This document shows positions 30,727 through 36,167 of a stretch of DNA of 41,888 nucleotides, in pieces (positions within the stretch are counted from its first letter, which is position 1; every line of letters starts with the position of its first letter). The position numbers and the translations under genes were made by a program. Source of the stretch: a virus; IMG/VR virus record IMGVR_UViG_3300027996_000068, positions 1-41,888 of that record; one strand, 5' to 3'. The notes below the pieces were generated by a model. The model was not told the origin of the DNA and did no database searches. It saw nothing but the letters and a program-made list of their open reading frames with translations.

Positions 30727-30860
30727 ATGGTAGCCTCCTTCAGTAACCGTCGATATAATGGGATATATTTTTCTCTTTCTTCTATTGAATATGAATTATC
30801 ATCTAAATATTTTTCAGCTTTACTAATTCTAGCTAATAACATCTTCAATCTCTGCTCCAT
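30684..30860 (-). CDS. Small helical protein before the primase
   Basis: A 58-residue protein: MEQRLKMLLARISKAEKYL..., two amphipathic helices. I set the start at 30860 because AAGGAGG lies 6 bases before it; an upstream ATG at 30893 has no ribosome site. It overlaps the RHH gene before it (32 bases) and the primase gene after it (43 bases). No family recognised. Confidence 0.6.
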   Translation of the reverse strand: MEQRLKMLLARISKAEKYLDDNSYSIEEREKYIPLYRRLLKEATICLDTLKVNYRLDK

Positions 30861-30996
30861 GTAAATCCTCCTTAGATTGTTTATAAACTTCAATTAACTC
30901 TCTAATCATTTTCGCCATGCTTTTTTTGTTTTCGGATACTGTTAGTAATAATAGTTGGTTTTTTGTTTCTTCATCCATTCTAATCATTGTCGACAA
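30829..30996 (-). CDS. Ribbon-helix-helix regulator (TTG start)
   Basis: A 55-residue protein: 'MSTMIRMDEETKNQLLLLTVSENKKSMAKMIRELIEVYKQS' reads as an Arc/CopG-type RHH domain: a beta strand (TMIRM), helix, turn, helix. The TTG start at 30996 is supported by GAGGTG seven bases upstream. A consensus promoter with a palindromic AACATGTT between -35 and -10 precedes it, so it probably represses itself and the following primase genes. Confidence 0.75.
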   Translation of the reverse strand: MSTMIRMDEETKNQLLLLTVSENKKSMAKMIRELIEVYKQSKEDLHGAEIEDVIS

Positions 30997-31023
30997 GGTT
31001 TCTCACCTCTTTTCTATATTAAT

Positions 31024-31052
31024 ATTGTATAACATGTTTAACACAATGTCAA
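31024..31052 (-). promoter_or_regulatory. Promoter of the replication operon with palindromic operator
   Basis: On the - strand TTGACA (31052-31047), 17-base spacer, TACAAT (31029-31024). The spacer contains the palindrome AACATGTT, a likely operator for the RHH protein encoded directly downstream. Confidence 0.85.
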
Positions 31053-31135
31053 TCACTAATCGAATAAATGTGCAAATGTATAAAAGTGAAATTTTGTGCA
31101 ACTGTTCGGATTTTCCATACTGTTCATTTTGGGTA

Positions 31136-31160
31136 AAAAAAAAGACCCCTTGAGGTCTAA
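31136..31160 (-). terminator. Terminator of the upstream early operon
   Basis: On the - strand AGACC and GGTCT pair around a 6-base loop, followed by nine T. The hairpin overlaps the stop region of the gene at 31162. It separates the 31.2-34.6 kb operon from the replication promoter at 31024. Confidence 0.85.
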
Positions 31161-31161
31161 T

Positions 31162-31512
31162 TTAATTAACTAAATCATCGTGTGCTATATCTGTAACTAA
31201 CCATCTTGGTTTTTTATAAGGTCTAATACTTTTTGCTATAGGTAAATCTAAACCGCCACCACATATAAGATAATTTATAGAAGAATTAACTGCTATATAA
31301 GTTAATTCTTTCAGGCTTTGAATTAATTCAATAGCTTCTTTATTCCACCCATCCCACATTATTAAATTTTGCGTTCCATCTAAAGCTAATAATGGTTTAT
31401 TTCCTTTATAATCAAAATTATATTTTTCAAAAAGCTCCTCTAATTCTATAAATGTTATTCTGTTTTTTTTCGTAATTTCGTATATTTCTTGCTTAAGTGT
31501 ATTCATCTTCAT
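31162..31512 (-). CDS. Hypothetical early protein with a C-terminal Gly/Asp-rich end
   Basis: A 116-residue protein: MKMNTLKQEIYEITKKNRITFIELEELFEKYNFDYKG..., then 'LALDGTQNLIMWDGWNKEAIELIQSLKEL' and 'YLICGGGLDLPIAKSI'. The N-terminus could be a helix-turn-helix-like unit. Ribosome site AAAGGAGAATGAAG. It is the last gene before a terminator, and the sequence just before its start repeats the sequence around its stop. No family recognised with confidence. Confidence 0.62.
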   Translation of the reverse strand: MKMNTLKQEIYEITKKNRITFIELEELFEKYNFDYKGNKPLLALDGTQNLIMWDGWNKEAIELIQSLKELTYIAVNSSINYLICGGGLDLPIAKSIRPYKKPRWLVTDIAHDDLVN

Positions 31513-31541
31513 TCTCCTTTGCCCCTAGAGGTCTAATTTAA

Positions 31542-31904
31542 TTAATCCCTATTCTCGTTCGCACAATCTAAACATAAATATATTCCATCTATAATGCAAT
31601 CCTTACAACAACTTCTTCCACATTCTTTGCAATCAGTTAACTCTTTGAATCCTGTTTCTGTGCATCCTTCACAATCAAATTCCTGCGTTTTGCTGACATC
31701 AGCAATATGCTCTAATAATTCATCTAAACTATCAAAAACTTCTTCGTCTATCATGCTGCTAAAACTCACCATGCTCTTGTAATTACTCATGTTAGTAATG
31801 CGACTCATAAATATATATTTTCCTTCGTACTTCGTTTGATACCTCATTGTGTGTTCTTTAACACCACTTATATGATATTGCATAATCCATTGTAATTCTT
31901 CCAT
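31542..31904 (-). CDS. Protein with a C-terminal zinc (B-box-like) domain
   Basis: A 120-residue protein. The N-terminal 75 residues are helical and hydrophilic. The C-terminal 45 residues have eight Cys in 'FDCEGCTETGFKELTDCKECGRSCCKDCIIDGIYLCLDC', spaced like a double zinc site of B-box/RING type. ATG at 31904 is preferred over 31910 by distance to GAGGAGG. Similar zinc ends occur in the small proteins at 35697 and 25319. A host-interaction or nucleic-acid role is possible; not determined. Confidence 0.62.
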   Translation of the reverse strand: MEELQWIMQYHISGVKEHTMRYQTKYEGKYIFMSRITNMSNYKSMVSFSSMIDEEVFDSLDELLEHIADVSKTQEFDCEGCTETGFKELTDCKECGRSCCKDCIIDGIYLCLDCANENRD

Positions 31905-31917
31905 TATCATTTCCTCC

Positions 31918-32088
31918 TCATATAATTGTTTCTTTAATCATTTTAACAATAGAAATTATATCGTTACTCCCCGCTTTATCTACTAATTCATCATGTTTTT
32001 CTTCTGCTTCCGTTATACTCAAACCTTGATAAAATTCAGCGTTGTAGCTTCCAGATTCTTGATTCCACTTGTCATATATAACCATCAT
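31918..32088 (-). CDS. Small hypothetical protein
   Basis: A 56-residue protein: MMVIYDKWNQESGSYNAEFYQG..., acidic, with 'LSITEAEEKHDELVDKAGSND' as a helix. The start at 32088 overlaps the stop of the gene before (ATGA), which fixes it over the longer frame from 32145. No family recognised. Confidence 0.58.
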   Translation of the reverse strand: MMVIYDKWNQESGSYNAEFYQGLSITEAEEKHDELVDKAGSNDIISIVKMIKETII

Positions 32089-32285
32089 TTCAACATTTCC
32101 TCCGACCACGTATAGTTGTTTTCGTCTACTAAATACATAATACAATCTTCTTTTATATAACTTTTTTGGATAGTCATTTCCTTACCTTGCCAGTATTCTA
32201 AATCTTCAAAATAAGGTAGTATTCCATAATATTCTTTTCTTACTAGATTAGTTTTTAAAGTTACTTTGTCACCCTTTTTAAACAA
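32085..32285 (-). CDS. Small SH3-like protein
   Basis: A 66-residue protein: MFKKGDKVTLKTNLVRKEYYGILPYFEDLEYWQGKEMTIQKS..., with the 'KGDKVxLKTxL' start and alternating strands of small barrel proteins common in Clostridium and Bacillus phages. Good AGGAGGTAAAAAG ribosome site. Function unknown. Its stop overlaps the next gene. Confidence 0.6.
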   Translation of the reverse strand: MFKKGDKVTLKTNLVRKEYYGILPYFEDLEYWQGKEMTIQKSYIKEDCIMYLVDENNYTWSEEMLK

Positions 32286-32326
32286 CTTTTTACCTCCTAG
32301 TATAATTAATCAGAAAAACCTTTCAA

Positions 32327-32350
32327 CGTGCTAGGATTGAACCTAACACG
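32327..32350. other. 9-bp stem-loop resembling a tRNA T-arm
   Basis: On the - strand CGTGTTAGG and CCTAGCACG pair along nine positions (one G-U) around TTCAAT. The sequence GGTTCAATCC looks like a tRNA T-arm, but no acceptor, D or anticodon arm fits. It lies between two early genes. U-tract TTTTT follows ten bases later, so a weak terminator or an RNA element is possible. Confidence 0.5.
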
Positions 32351-32363
32351 TCTTAAAACTATG

Positions 32364-32657
32364 TTAAATTGCTTTACTATCTACTTTTCTTATAATTTCA
32401 ACTTCACCCTGCAATAAATCCGAAAATATAATGCTTTCTACTCTATTATTATCTAGCCTTTTTATAACCATTGTCGTATAAGTTTTTCCTATTACTTTAG
32501 CTTCAAATGACTCGTAAGCATCTTTTTTTGAACGTTTTCTCTTTTCTTTTCTTATGCTGTTTTTTACTATTATTTTTATATCTCCAATGAATATTTTTGA
32601 CCACTTCATTCTGCTATTTTCATTCAAGTAGTTAGTATTCTTTGCAAAATCTACCAT
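32364..32657 (-). CDS. Small basic hypothetical protein
   Basis: A 97-residue protein with a very basic centre ('SIRKEKRKRSKKDAYESF') and a C-terminal half that reads as a small beta-rich fold ('IGKTYTTMVIKRLDNNRVESIIF'). Ribosome site AAGGAGTGTGCAAAC. The basic centre suggests nucleic acid contact. It lies just after the ERF gene, so a role in recombination or regulation is possible. Family not recognised. Confidence 0.62.
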   Translation of the reverse strand: MVDFAKNTNYLNENSRMKWSKIFIGDIKIIVKNSIRKEKRKRSKKDAYESFEAKVIGKTYTTMVIKRLDNNRVESIIFSDLLQGEVEIIRKVDSKAI

Positions 32658-32717
32658 GTTTGCACACTCCTTATTTTAATAGTATAATGAGTTGAGTAAA
32701 ACCCTTGTAAAATGATT

Positions 32718-32737
32718 GAGCCTAGATTAATAGGCTC
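32718..32737 (+). terminator. Terminator pointing against the operon
   Basis: GAGCCTA and TAGGCTC form a perfect 7-bp stem around GATTAA, and TTTTTCTTATT follows on the + strand only. It lies seven bases after the ERF stop. The orientation would stop antisense transcription into the ERF gene rather than the operon itself. Confidence 0.65.
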
Positions 32738-32743
32738 TTTTTC

Positions 32744-33376
32744 TTATTCCTTTTTAATTTCAAGTGCTGCACATATTTCGTCATATTCTTGTCTAGTTAA
32801 ATCCTTAGTTGATTCTTTATTCCATTTAACTTTAATCCATTTCTTAACATCTTCTTCTGTTTTCTTAGCAATTTTTGCAATTGTGTATAGCCTTTTAATT
32901 TGTTTATCAGATAAAGTTGATTTCTTTTGTTCTGGCTTAGTTTGTGGCTTAGTTTGTGGCTTAGATTGTGGCTCATCTTGTGGTTTAGGTGTATCTGAAT
33001 CAGCATCTTTTGTATCATCTATTGCAAGTAATCCATTTAAAGCGTATTTTCTAGCGTACGAACTTGTAGCACCTGTTATCTGTGATTCATCCATTCCTTT
33101 TTTATTTTCTGGCTCTCTAGCATTTGCAACCACTTCTACTTTTTCGCCTGTTTCAGCATCAATAAATGTTGCTGTTGCTTTAACATAGTAGCGACCTTCT
33201 ATATGTTCAATTTCATCATTTATAACAATCAATACCTTGTTTTGCAGTAAAAGAGGTTTAACACCTTCTAATATATCTTCGCAACTTCTATACTTATATT
33301 TCCCAAATGAATTTGTTTGCGATTTTGGAGCCTTTAACTCACTTTGTACTTTCATTAGTTTCAAATATACGCTCAT
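32744..33376 (-). CDS. erf: ERF-family single-strand annealing protein
   Basis: A 210-residue protein. The ERF signature is clear: 'FGKYKYRSCEDILEGVKPLL' near 24-43 and 'GMDESQITGATSSYARKYALNGLLAIDDTKDAD' near 93-125. It is followed by a Pro/Gln/Lys linker with PQTK repeats (about 128-150) and a helical C-terminal domain ('QIKRLYTIAKIAKKTEEDVKKW'). ERF proteins anneal complementary ssDNA and help circularise and recombine phage DNA. The ATG overlaps the stop of the small gene before it (ATGA). It probably works with the SSB. Confidence 0.92.
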   Translation of the reverse strand: MSVYLKLMKVQSELKAPKSQTNSFGKYKYRSCEDILEGVKPLLLQNKVLIVINDEIEHIEGRYYVKATATFIDAETGEKVEVVANAREPENKKGMDESQITGATSSYARKYALNGLLAIDDTKDADSDTPKPQDEPQSKPQTKPQTKPEQKKSTLSDKQIKRLYTIAKIAKKTEEDVKKWIKVKWNKESTKDLTRQEYDEICAALEIKKE

Positions 33377-33474
33377 ATATAAAACACCCCTTCTTCTGTT
33401 TGTATAACTCCAGTAATTCCTTCAAACTCTCCTGTTTCTAAACAATCGTAATCATAATACTCAAATTCATTCAT
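33373..33474 (-). CDS. Very small acidic protein upstream of ERF
   Basis: A 33-residue protein: MNEFEYYDYDCLETGEFEG..., acidic, with AAGGGGG upstream of the ATG. Its TGA overlaps the ERF ATG (ATGA), so its translation probably drives ERF. No family recognised. Confidence 0.55.
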   Translation of the reverse strand: MNEFEYYDYDCLETGEFEGITGVIQTEEGVFYI

Positions 33475-33513
33475 TATTTTTTATCCCCCTTAGTTCCTCT
33501 AGTTCCTTTTAAT

Positions 33514-33681
33514 TTACCCGATGCAATCCCTTTTTTCATCTTCATTATCCCCCTTATTAGTGTCTTGATATACTAGCATTTCTATATATTCTGTAATACT
33601 CATTCCCTTGTCATTTGCTTGTTTAATTAGTAAATTCTTGAAAAATTCTGAACTCTTAATATTAGTAACTTTGTTCTTCAT
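33514..33681 (-). CDS. Ribbon-helix-helix regulator
   Basis: A 55-residue protein: 'MKNKVTNIKSSEFFKNLLIKQANDKGMSITEYIEMLVYQD' followed by an acidic tail. The spacing of strand, helix, 'GMS' turn and helix is that of RHH (Arc/CopG) repressors. The start at 33681 follows AAGGAGTTGATAAC; a longer frame from 33744 would lie inside the promoter. A consensus promoter with an inverted repeat TATAC...GTATA lies directly upstream, so the protein is likely to repress itself and the ERF operon. Confidence 0.75.
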   Translation of the reverse strand: MKNKVTNIKSSEFFKNLLIKQANDKGMSITEYIEMLVYQDTNKGDNEDEKRDCIG

Positions 33682-33702
33682 TGTTATCAACTCCTTAATT
33701 AC

Positions 33703-33732
33703 ATTATACACTACAGTATATACAATAGTCAA
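33703..33732 (-). promoter_or_regulatory. Promoter of the RHH-ERF operon with inverted-repeat operator
   Basis: On the - strand TTGACT (33732-33727), 18-base spacer, TATAAT (33708-33703). The spacer contains TATAC and GTATA as an inverted repeat, a likely RHH operator. Confidence 0.85.
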
Positions 33733-33752
33733 TACATTATTCACATTTATAT

Positions 33753-34118
33753 TTAATTTCTTTTAAATGCTTTCTCTAATAATTCTATAGACTTGTTCCC
33801 TTCTCTATATGCATCAGCTTCACGAAAAAAATAATTCTTTCTAGACATATTATCGATATCAACCTTCTCTGGTACGTCTGTTACCTCTTTCTTGACTACG
33901 TGGAATGTTCTGTTGCTAAGTAATTCATAAAAATAGTAATGAGCCATATCGTTCTCCTCTCGCTTCAAATCTGCTATAGCTTTCATAGTTTCGTTTAATT
34001 TGTTTTCTATGAGAGTTGCAGCGGTTTGTTTTAGTTTAATTTGCTCGTTTAGTTCTTTTAATTGTTTTTTCCATTCTAGGTAATCTTGCAATCTTGCTTC
34101 TATATATTCAGTTATCAT
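33753..34118 (-). CDS. Coiled-coil early protein
   Basis: A 121-residue protein. Residues 1-60 form a long coiled coil (ARLQDYLEWKKQLKELNEQI, LIENKLNETMKAIADLKRE). The rest ('NRTFHVVKKEVTDVPEKVDIDNMSRKNYFFREADAYREG') is mixed alpha-beta. Some small phage late activators (ArpU/RinA-type) share this size and early position, but no sigma-like motif can be read, so I do not assign that role. It overlaps the previous small gene by 11 bases. Confidence 0.62.
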   Translation of the reverse strand: MITEYIEARLQDYLEWKKQLKELNEQIKLKQTAATLIENKLNETMKAIADLKREENDMAHYYFYELLSNRTFHVVKKEVTDVPEKVDIDNMSRKNYFFREADAYREGNKSIELLEKAFKRN

Positions 34119-34212
34119 CTTTTCCCCTCACTATTTTCTTAATCCTTTTACTAACTTTAGCTATCTGCTTAATTAATCTCATTTCATATATTGTAATTTT
34201 TCTATCTTTCAT
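34108..34212 (-). CDS. Very small basic protein
   Basis: A 34-residue protein: MKDRKITIYEMRLIKQIAKV..., rich in Lys/Arg and Ile. AAGGAG lies six bases before the ATG at 34212. It overlaps the genes on both sides by 11 bases. It could be an RNA- or DNA-binding peptide; no family recognised. Confidence 0.5.
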   Translation of the reverse strand: MKDRKITIYEMRLIKQIAKVSKRIKKIVRGKDDN

Positions 34213-34552
34213 TTTTTCTCCTTTTCTTTTTTCTGTAATATGGATAATATAGATGTTTCAAATTGTTTCCTTGTAGATTATCTGATACAAGGTGACTAAG
34301 CCATCCTGCTCCAATCCCTGCCCAAAACGGATGTCCAGTAATACAATATGCTATTAAAAATATTGAATTGAATAATAATGTATGTGTAGCTGTTCCATGC
34401 TTTAAAAATAAATGAGCTGGAATGAGATACCCAGTAATTGATTGAGGATGGTCCACATCTGGCAATAAGCAACCTATTAATGCAGCCATACAAAATATCA
34501 GGTCCCAATCATTCCATCTACTATAAATTAATACATATGCTGCATATATCAT
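34202..34552 (-). CDS. YdjM-like membrane protein (metal-dependent hydrolase family)
   Basis: From the ATG at 34552 it has 116 residues. Family motifs are 'LIGCLLPDVDHPQSITG' (about 25-41), 'HGTATHTLLF' (52-61) and 'GWLSHLVSDNLQ' (83-94), each with conserved His/Asp, plus hydrophobic segments at 1-20, 60-75 and 76-95. The first conserved motif of the family (a His near residue 6) lies upstream, in the same open frame, as 'SSKDHLRIC'; reaching it needs a start at about 34597, where only ATT is available, seven bases after GGGGG. So the true start may be a rare AUU codon. It is the first gene of the leftward operon. The natural substrate is unknown. Confidence 0.75.
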   Translation of the reverse strand: MIYAAYVLIYSRWNDWDLIFCMAALIGCLLPDVDHPQSITGYLIPAHLFLKHGTATHTLLFNSIFLIAYCITGHPFWAGIGAGWLSHLVSDNLQGNNLKHLYYPYYRKKKRRKNER

Positions 34553-34636
34553 TATTAGCCAGGTACATATTCTTAAGTGATCTTTACTGGAGAAAATTAA
34601 CCAGCCCCCTTTTCGTGAATAGATTTGTATATCTTC

Positions 34637-34665
34637 ATTATATAATAAACTTTTATATAAGTCTA
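34637..34665 (-). promoter_or_regulatory. Leftward early promoter
   Basis: On the - strand TAGACT (34665-34660), 17-base spacer, TATAAT (34642-34637). Its -35 lies inside operator 1 (34652-34671). It drives the YdjM-like gene and probably the following early genes. Confidence 0.7.
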
Positions 34666-34671
34666 TATAAA
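34652..34671. promoter_or_regulatory. Operator 1 of the divergent switch
   Basis: TTTATATAAGTCTATATAAA is a near-palindrome. Its reverse complement matches operator 2 at about 17 of 20 positions. It covers the -35 of the leftward promoter. Confidence 0.65.
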
Positions 34672-34677
34672 TAACTA

Positions 34678-34706
34678 TTGATTTATATAAACTTATATAG
34701 TATAAT
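34678..34706 (+). promoter_or_regulatory. Rightward promoter of the regulatory module
   Basis: TTGATT (34678-34683), 17-base spacer, TATAAT (34701-34706), a strong sigma-A promoter. Operator 2 fills its spacer. Transcription would start at about 34713, right before the ribosome site of the RHH gene. Confidence 0.85.
34682..34700. promoter_or_regulatory. Operator 2 of the divergent switch
   Basis: TTTATATAAACTTATATAG, related to operator 1 in inverted orientation, 30 bp away centre to centre. It lies between the -35 and -10 of the rightward promoter, so a bound protein would block it. Confidence 0.65.
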
Positions 34707-34727
34707 TATTAATAGGAGGTGAAAACA

Positions 34728-34970
34728 ATGCAAGCAAATTTTAGTCTATCAAAAGAAATAATGGGAAAATTAACAAAAGATAAGAAAGATTCTGGAAGAG
34801 ATAAAAGTGCTACAGTTACAAGAGCATTACAACGTTACTGGTTAGCAGATGTAGAAGTTGAAAACATGACAATTGAAGAAGTTAAAATAACTTTTGACGA
34901 AGTAAACGATAAATTAGCATATTTAAGAAAATTAGAACACAAACTTTATATTAGATTAGAAGAAGTTTAA
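34728..34970 (+). CDS. Ribbon-helix-helix repressor of the divergent switch
   Basis: An 80-residue protein. The start is the ATG at 34728, seven bases after AGGAGGT; an upstream GTG at 34719 is part of the ribosome site. 'MQANFSLSKEIMGKLTKDKKDSGRDKSATVTRALQRYWL' is an RHH fold: strand, helix, 'SGRDKS' turn, helix. Residues 45-80 form a second helical part that may multimerise. It is encoded right behind the operators, so autorepression and control of the leftward promoter are likely. It is followed by a Rha-type gene. Confidence 0.8.
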   Translation: MQANFSLSKEIMGKLTKDKKDSGRDKSATVTRALQRYWLADVEVENMTIEEVKITFDEVNDKLAYLRKLEHKLYIRLEEV

Positions 34971-35014
34971 TAAGAATGGAGAAAGTCAATTTTAAAGACA
35001 ACTAGGAGGAACAT

Positions 35015-35695
35015 ATGACAAGTTTAGTTATGATAAAGAAAGTTAAAAATGAAGAATTAGCTATGACAACCAGTAATGATATTTCAGAAATGTTTGATAA
35101 AAGGCATGATAATGTCTTAAGTAGTATTAAAAATTTAGAGTGTAGTGATGAGTTTCGACTCCTAAATTTCAAGGAATCAAACTACAAAAATTCACAAGGA
35201 AAAACATACTTAGAATATTTAATTACTAAAGATGGATTTGTTTTTTTAGCATTTGGATTTAGTGGTAAAAAAGCAGCTGCATTTAAAGAAGAATATATAA
35301 AACAATTTAATAAGATGGAATCACTTATAAAAGAAAGACAAACACAAGAATGGCAACAAGCAAGATTACAAAGTAAGAATTTCAATAAAGAATTAACAGA
35401 TGAAATAAAAGTTTTCATTGAATATGCTACAGAACAAGGTAGCAAAAGTCCAAAAATGTATTATGTGCATTTTGCAAAGCTAATTAATAAAGCATTGGGT
35501 ATTAGTTCAAATGAAATTGATTTAACTAATCAGATAACTTTAAGGAACAAAGCAATACTTATAGAGGTTATTGAAAAAGAATTAGTTGAGAATATGAAAA
35601 ACACTGTGTTTTATAAGGAGATATTTAAGAATTGTAAGATTAAAGTTGAGCAGCTTATTAATTTTATACCAAGTTTGAATAAAAAGGAGGATTAA
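35015..35695 (+). CDS. Rha-family regulatory protein (first copy)
   Basis: A 226-residue protein. Residues 5-105 are the phage Rha domain: 'TSNDISEMFDKRHDNVLSSIKNL', 'YKNSQGKTYLEYLITKDGFVFLAFGFSGKKAAAFKEEYIKQFNKMES'. The C-terminal half ('IKVFIEYATEQGSKSPKMYYVHFAKLINKALG') is shared with the second copy at 37894. Rha proteins are found in temperate phages as regulators or antirepressors. AACTAGGAGGAAC before the ATG is a good ribosome site. It is cotranscribed with the RHH gene before it and a zinc protein after it. Confidence 0.85.
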   Translation: MTSLVMIKKVKNEELAMTTSNDISEMFDKRHDNVLSSIKNLECSDEFRLLNFKESNYKNSQGKTYLEYLITKDGFVFLAFGFSGKKAAAFKEEYIKQFNKMESLIKERQTQEWQQARLQSKNFNKELTDEIKVFIEYATEQGSKSPKMYYVHFAKLINKALGISSNEIDLTNQITLRNKAILIEVIEKELVENMKNTVFYKEIFKNCKIKVEQLINFIPSLNKKED

Positions 35696-35696
35696 C

Positions 35697-35882
35697 ATGA
35701 AGTGTAGTATATGTGAGGAAGTTTTTTATGCACTTGTATTAGACGAATGTATTATATGCGGAGAAAAATTTTGTTTGTCTTGTATAACTTTAGAAGATGG
35801 CAAGTGTGATATTTGTATCGAAGATGAGAAAAGAGCTCACGAAGGTGATTACTATGGGATTTCTGAATTAAAGGAGGATTAA
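35697..35882 (+). CDS. Small RING/B-box-like zinc protein
   Basis: A 61-residue protein starting MKCSICEEVFYALVLDECIICGEKFCLSCITLEDGKCDICIEDEK. Eight Cys in CxxC pairs spaced as in a treble-clef or RING-like site, followed by an acidic tail. AAAGGAGGATTA precedes the ATG and overlaps the end of the Rha gene. Its Cys pattern resembles the C-terminus of the protein at 31542. A role in binding a host factor is possible; no enzyme motif. Confidence 0.65.
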   Translation: MKCSICEEVFYALVLDECIICGEKFCLSCITLEDGKCDICIEDEKRAHEGDYYGISELKED

Positions 35883-36083
35883 ATGGCTATATCTACAGAT
35901 AAAAATGATTTAATAGCTTTAATACTAAGGCAAAAAACATATTTATTTAGAATTAACAGTAAAATTAGTTTTATAGTTAGTGTTAGCTCTAAAGATAAAG
36001 AAATTATTAGTTTGAAACTTGATAAAAAGATATTAGAAAATAAAATAGCTATGTTGGAAAAATTACTAGTAAATGCTGAATAA
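35883..36083 (+). CDS. Small coiled-coil protein
   Basis: A 66-residue protein, MAISTDKNDLIALILRQKTYLFRINSKI..., read as helices with 'KLDKKILENKIAMLEKLLV' as a coiled coil. AAGGAGGATTAA precedes the ATG and overlaps the stop of the zinc gene, so they are coupled. No family recognised. Confidence 0.6.
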   Translation: MAISTDKNDLIALILRQKTYLFRINSKISFIVSVSSKDKEIISLKLDKKILENKIAMLEKLLVNAE

Positions 36084-36110
36084 AAAAATAGAGAGATTTC
36101 CCCCTCTCTC
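36082..36110 (-). terminator. Terminator pointing left, against the module
   Basis: GAGAGA (36091-36096) and TCTCTC (36105-36110) pair around an 8-base loop. A T-run of seven follows only on the - strand. It would stop leftward transcripts arriving from the lysis side, not the rightward module itself. Confidence 0.6.
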
Positions 36111-36167
36111 ATAAAGTATAAAATACATTAACATTCGGTTACATTATAACATACTGGAGGTAATAAC

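Noticed and set aside
30917-31153. + strand hydrophobic frame over the replication promoter
   Set aside because: It overlaps the - strand RHH gene, its consensus promoter and a terminator, and has no ribosome site.
32300-32420. A tRNA gene on the - strand near the T-arm-like hairpin
   Set aside because: Only the T-arm-like element is present; no acceptor stem, D-arm or anticodon arm can be folded, and the flanking genes occupy the needed space.
32797-33018. Basic, Leu/Asn-rich - strand frame inside the ERF gene
   Set aside because: Out-of-frame shadow of the Pro/Gln/Lys linker region of ERF with no start signal.
33753-34118. ArpU/RinA-type late transcription activator
   Set aside because: Size and position would fit, but no sigma-like or HTH motif can be read; left as a coiled-coil protein of unknown function.
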